Shown here: in pieces, positions 62,187 through 64,000 of the stretch
How positions within the stretch are numbered: position 1 is the first letter of the stretch
Layout: every line of letters starts with the position of its first letter
Assembly: GCA_032164295.1 (NCBI GenBank)
Contig: JAJHTX010000005.1
Coordinates: 806,001-870,000 of the forward strand
Direction of reading: 5' to 3'
DNA: 64,000 nucleotides
Source: Inonotus obliquus
Lineage: Eukaryota; Basidiomycota; Agaricomycetes; Hymenochaetales; Hymenochaetaceae
Program-made: the position numbers and the translations under genes
Notes under the pieces: generated by a model
Databases searched by the model: none
What the model was told of the DNA's origin: nothing
Seen by the model: only the letters and a program-made list of their open reading frames with translations

Positions 62187-63895
62187 TTACCATCCACTCT
62201 TTCTGTTGATTTGTTCGATGTCCTCTGATGCATAACGAATGATGCGATTTACAAGTCCGACGTTGAGCTTAACGTTGGCTTCACGCGCGAGGTCCTCTAT
62301 GCCTTGTCGTTTCAAATCACCAACGTCATCAAGCCTGACTATGTCATTGCTTTCGAAAAGAGGAATGAGTGACTCATAGTCAAATCCATCATAGCCTCTT
62401 TCCAAATCTTCAGAAAGGGATCGCAGCCAGTTTGGCGCCAATGGAAAATTCCTTGCCATATGCAGGCCAGGAGGCAGAGCATTGCATGGAAGCTCTTCGG
62501 TTGCGGGATACATAGTTGTCATAGAATGTGTGATAGGCACAGTGGGTTTTGGGGTAATGTTCTCTGGCACGGCAGAGGGAGTCTGTTGTTTGCCTTTCTT
62601 CCGGTCCAAAATCTTGAGAGACTCCGGTACTTCATATTCAGTAGCTCCAGGCATTCCTTTATGCTAAGAGCAATGTAGGTGAGAGAAGAACAACAGATAA
62701 AAGGGTAGGTGGACTCACGATCATTTTTGCGTATTCAAGGAGGTCTGCATTGGTGTAAGGAATGTGGTTATTGGAATTTTTGATGCGACCGCAAAGAATT
62801 CCGCCATGCTTGTCACATTTGAAATTTGTTGCAATCCTCCTGGAAATCTGCTCAATCTGGTGGTCATATTCAACCCGAGCACTCTGCAGCGCATCTCGAA
62901 CTTGCTTTATCTCACCCCTCTTCTGAGTGGTTGCTTTACTAGATGCCTGTGAACAGCCATCAATAATTAACAGATGCCAGTAGATGATTGATAATACTAC
63001 CTGAGCCTGAGTTGCAACAATAAGGGTGATGTCTGGGTCGATATCCTTCTTCTTGAGGCACTTTTGTTCCTCTTGGTAATCCCGAATATGGTTAAAGAAC
63101 TTGTCTACCTCCATCTGAGAGTCTAGGAAATGGGGCACATATTTGTTCGTTCCGATCTTTCTGGACCATGACGTCGACTCGTAACTAAGCCCCTCAATGA
63201 TGCTCCGACCGCTGAGTTGGTCGATGACTGCATTGAGAAGGTCAACAAGGGTCATTCCGGAGTTGATTTCAAGGGAGCGCGATCCAGATCCATCAGACAA
63301 TTGGACATCAAGGTTAAAGATATCCTGCTTTGTCTCACGTTGGAGCGTTGATGTGACCAGACCCCATGTCTTCGCTCTTCCAAAGGACATGCTAGTATCT
63401 ATGTCAACATGATCTTCCAAGGTTGGCATTGTCTTAGCATTTCCCCATCTGGATATTGAGCAGTGTAAGATGAGACACACTGGAAAAGTCAAATACATTT
63501 TCTGGTTTAGTCTTATCGGGAGAGTCGGGGGTCTCGATGTATTCATCTGTGTCCTCATCTGGCACTTCTAGCCCAGATGCAAGTGCCACGTCGTAGATGG
63601 ACCTGTCTGCCACTTCATTACCCCTGTCTAAGCTTGCCTTGCAAGCCCTTTTGTTTGACTAGTGATCCTGATCAGATTTGAAGAGAATGATTTTGGTATA
63701 GATTCTCCATACCCTTCCTTTAGTTTTCCTCATTGTCACCTCACGAGCAGGGTTCGATGGTGGATCTGACTGCGCATTCTTGCAAGTGCAAGGATGACCT
63801 TGGGGGCGCTTGGTATTTGCTGCTGTTCTCCGAGCATCTTCGTGCTCCTCGGCTTCCTTGAGCTTGCCCGACTTTCTTGTTGCACGAGGGGGCAT
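62187..63895 (-). CDS. Unknown 493-residue protein, possible element-borne gene
   Basis: Five exons, 63895-63713, 63658-63497, 63432-63001, 62946-62719 and 62663-62187, all joined in phase 0, give 493 residues. The N-terminus is basic and Pro-rich with a small CTCKNAQ motif. The middle (about 116-260) is a mixed alpha/beta region (FNLDVQLSDGSGSRSLEIN, then TLVDLLNAVIDQLSG). A helical segment with a charged coil follows, with FKCDKHGGILCG, which has two cysteines and a histidine. The last 60 residues (FDYESLIPLFESNDIVRLDD, then LVNRIIRYASEDI) look like a small SAM-like helical domain. No family is recognised. Its tight convergence with an intact transposase suggests it belongs to the element, but it could be host DNA next to a truncated one. 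Confidence 0.65.
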
Positions 63896-64000
63896 GTTGT
63901 GTAGAGGATGAAAAACCTTAAAAAAAATTCCGGGTCCTAGCCGACATGCACCGTGGCAGAACGATTACTTCATCTGTCTTGAGACCCAAGACCATGGCCA

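Larger units (their letters stand above)
60230..64000. mobile_element. Tc1/mariner-type DNA transposon, left end and body
   Basis: A TA dinucleotide at 60,228-60,229, the usual Tc1/mariner target, is followed by CAGTGAATTCCATAATAATT, a typical mariner-like terminal sequence. The transposase gene follows. The inverted partner was not found anywhere to 64,000, so the right end is either lost or outside the window. If it is outside, the minus-strand gene at 62,187-63,895 is cargo or a second element gene. The left end is inferred from one terminus only. Confidence 0.5.

Overview
This is a 64 kb piece of a filamentous fungal nuclear genome, almost certainly a basidiomycete of the Agaricomycetes type. 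Nearly every gene is cut by many short introns (48-85 bases, GT..AG with CTRAY-like branch sites), exons can be only a few bases long, and the recognisable proteins (DUF6699 protein, Kre9-like GPI protein, fungal DBP2, eIF4B, PRMT5, caspase-like protein) are of fungal or basidiomycete type. I rebuilt exon-intron structures by hand; the frame and intron phase close for every gene given with exon coordinates.

Layout. 1-1,060: 3' part of a caspase-like (C14) gene, plus strand. 1,061-8,030: gene-free DNA full of microsatellites. 8,031-9,183: DUF6699 protein. 9.2-14.3 kb: nothing I can name. 14,337-15,152: succinate dehydrogenase subunit 3 in five small exons, plus strand. 16.5-18.8 kb: a dead copy, and 19,485-21,828 the live copy, of an S9-type peptidase. 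22,402-28,870: a 2,032-residue acidic disordered protein ending in a farnesylation box. 29,666-30,773: a Kre9-like GPI protein. 31,379-34,826: PRMT5. 35,434-37,813: a CRIB (Cdc42/Rac-binding) protein. 40,784-43,554: DBP2 RNA helicase with a long intron. 44,198-45,187: a Ras/Rap-like GTPase. 45,365-47,078: an SR-type cyclophilin, divergent from the GTPase. 47,736-49,904: eIF4B. 50.6-59.9 kb: a cluster of small secreted, tail-anchored proteins (four intact copies, two pseudogenes, one relic). 60,230-64,000: a Tc1/mariner-type element with an intact DD34E transposase, a convergent 493-residue gene of unknown function and a broken third reading frame.

The housekeeping middle (SDH3, PRMT5, DBP2, eIF4B, cyclophilin, GTPase) is conserved, while the right 14 kb is an accessory region where a lineage-specific secreted family duplicates and decays beside a mobile element. 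The CRIB protein, the Ras-like GTPase and the CaaX giant protein suggest membrane and polarity signalling, but they are not shown to work together. The most unusual items are the giant CaaX protein with its repeated 16-residue module, the secreted-protein cluster, and the possible multi-gene mariner element whose right end lies outside the window.
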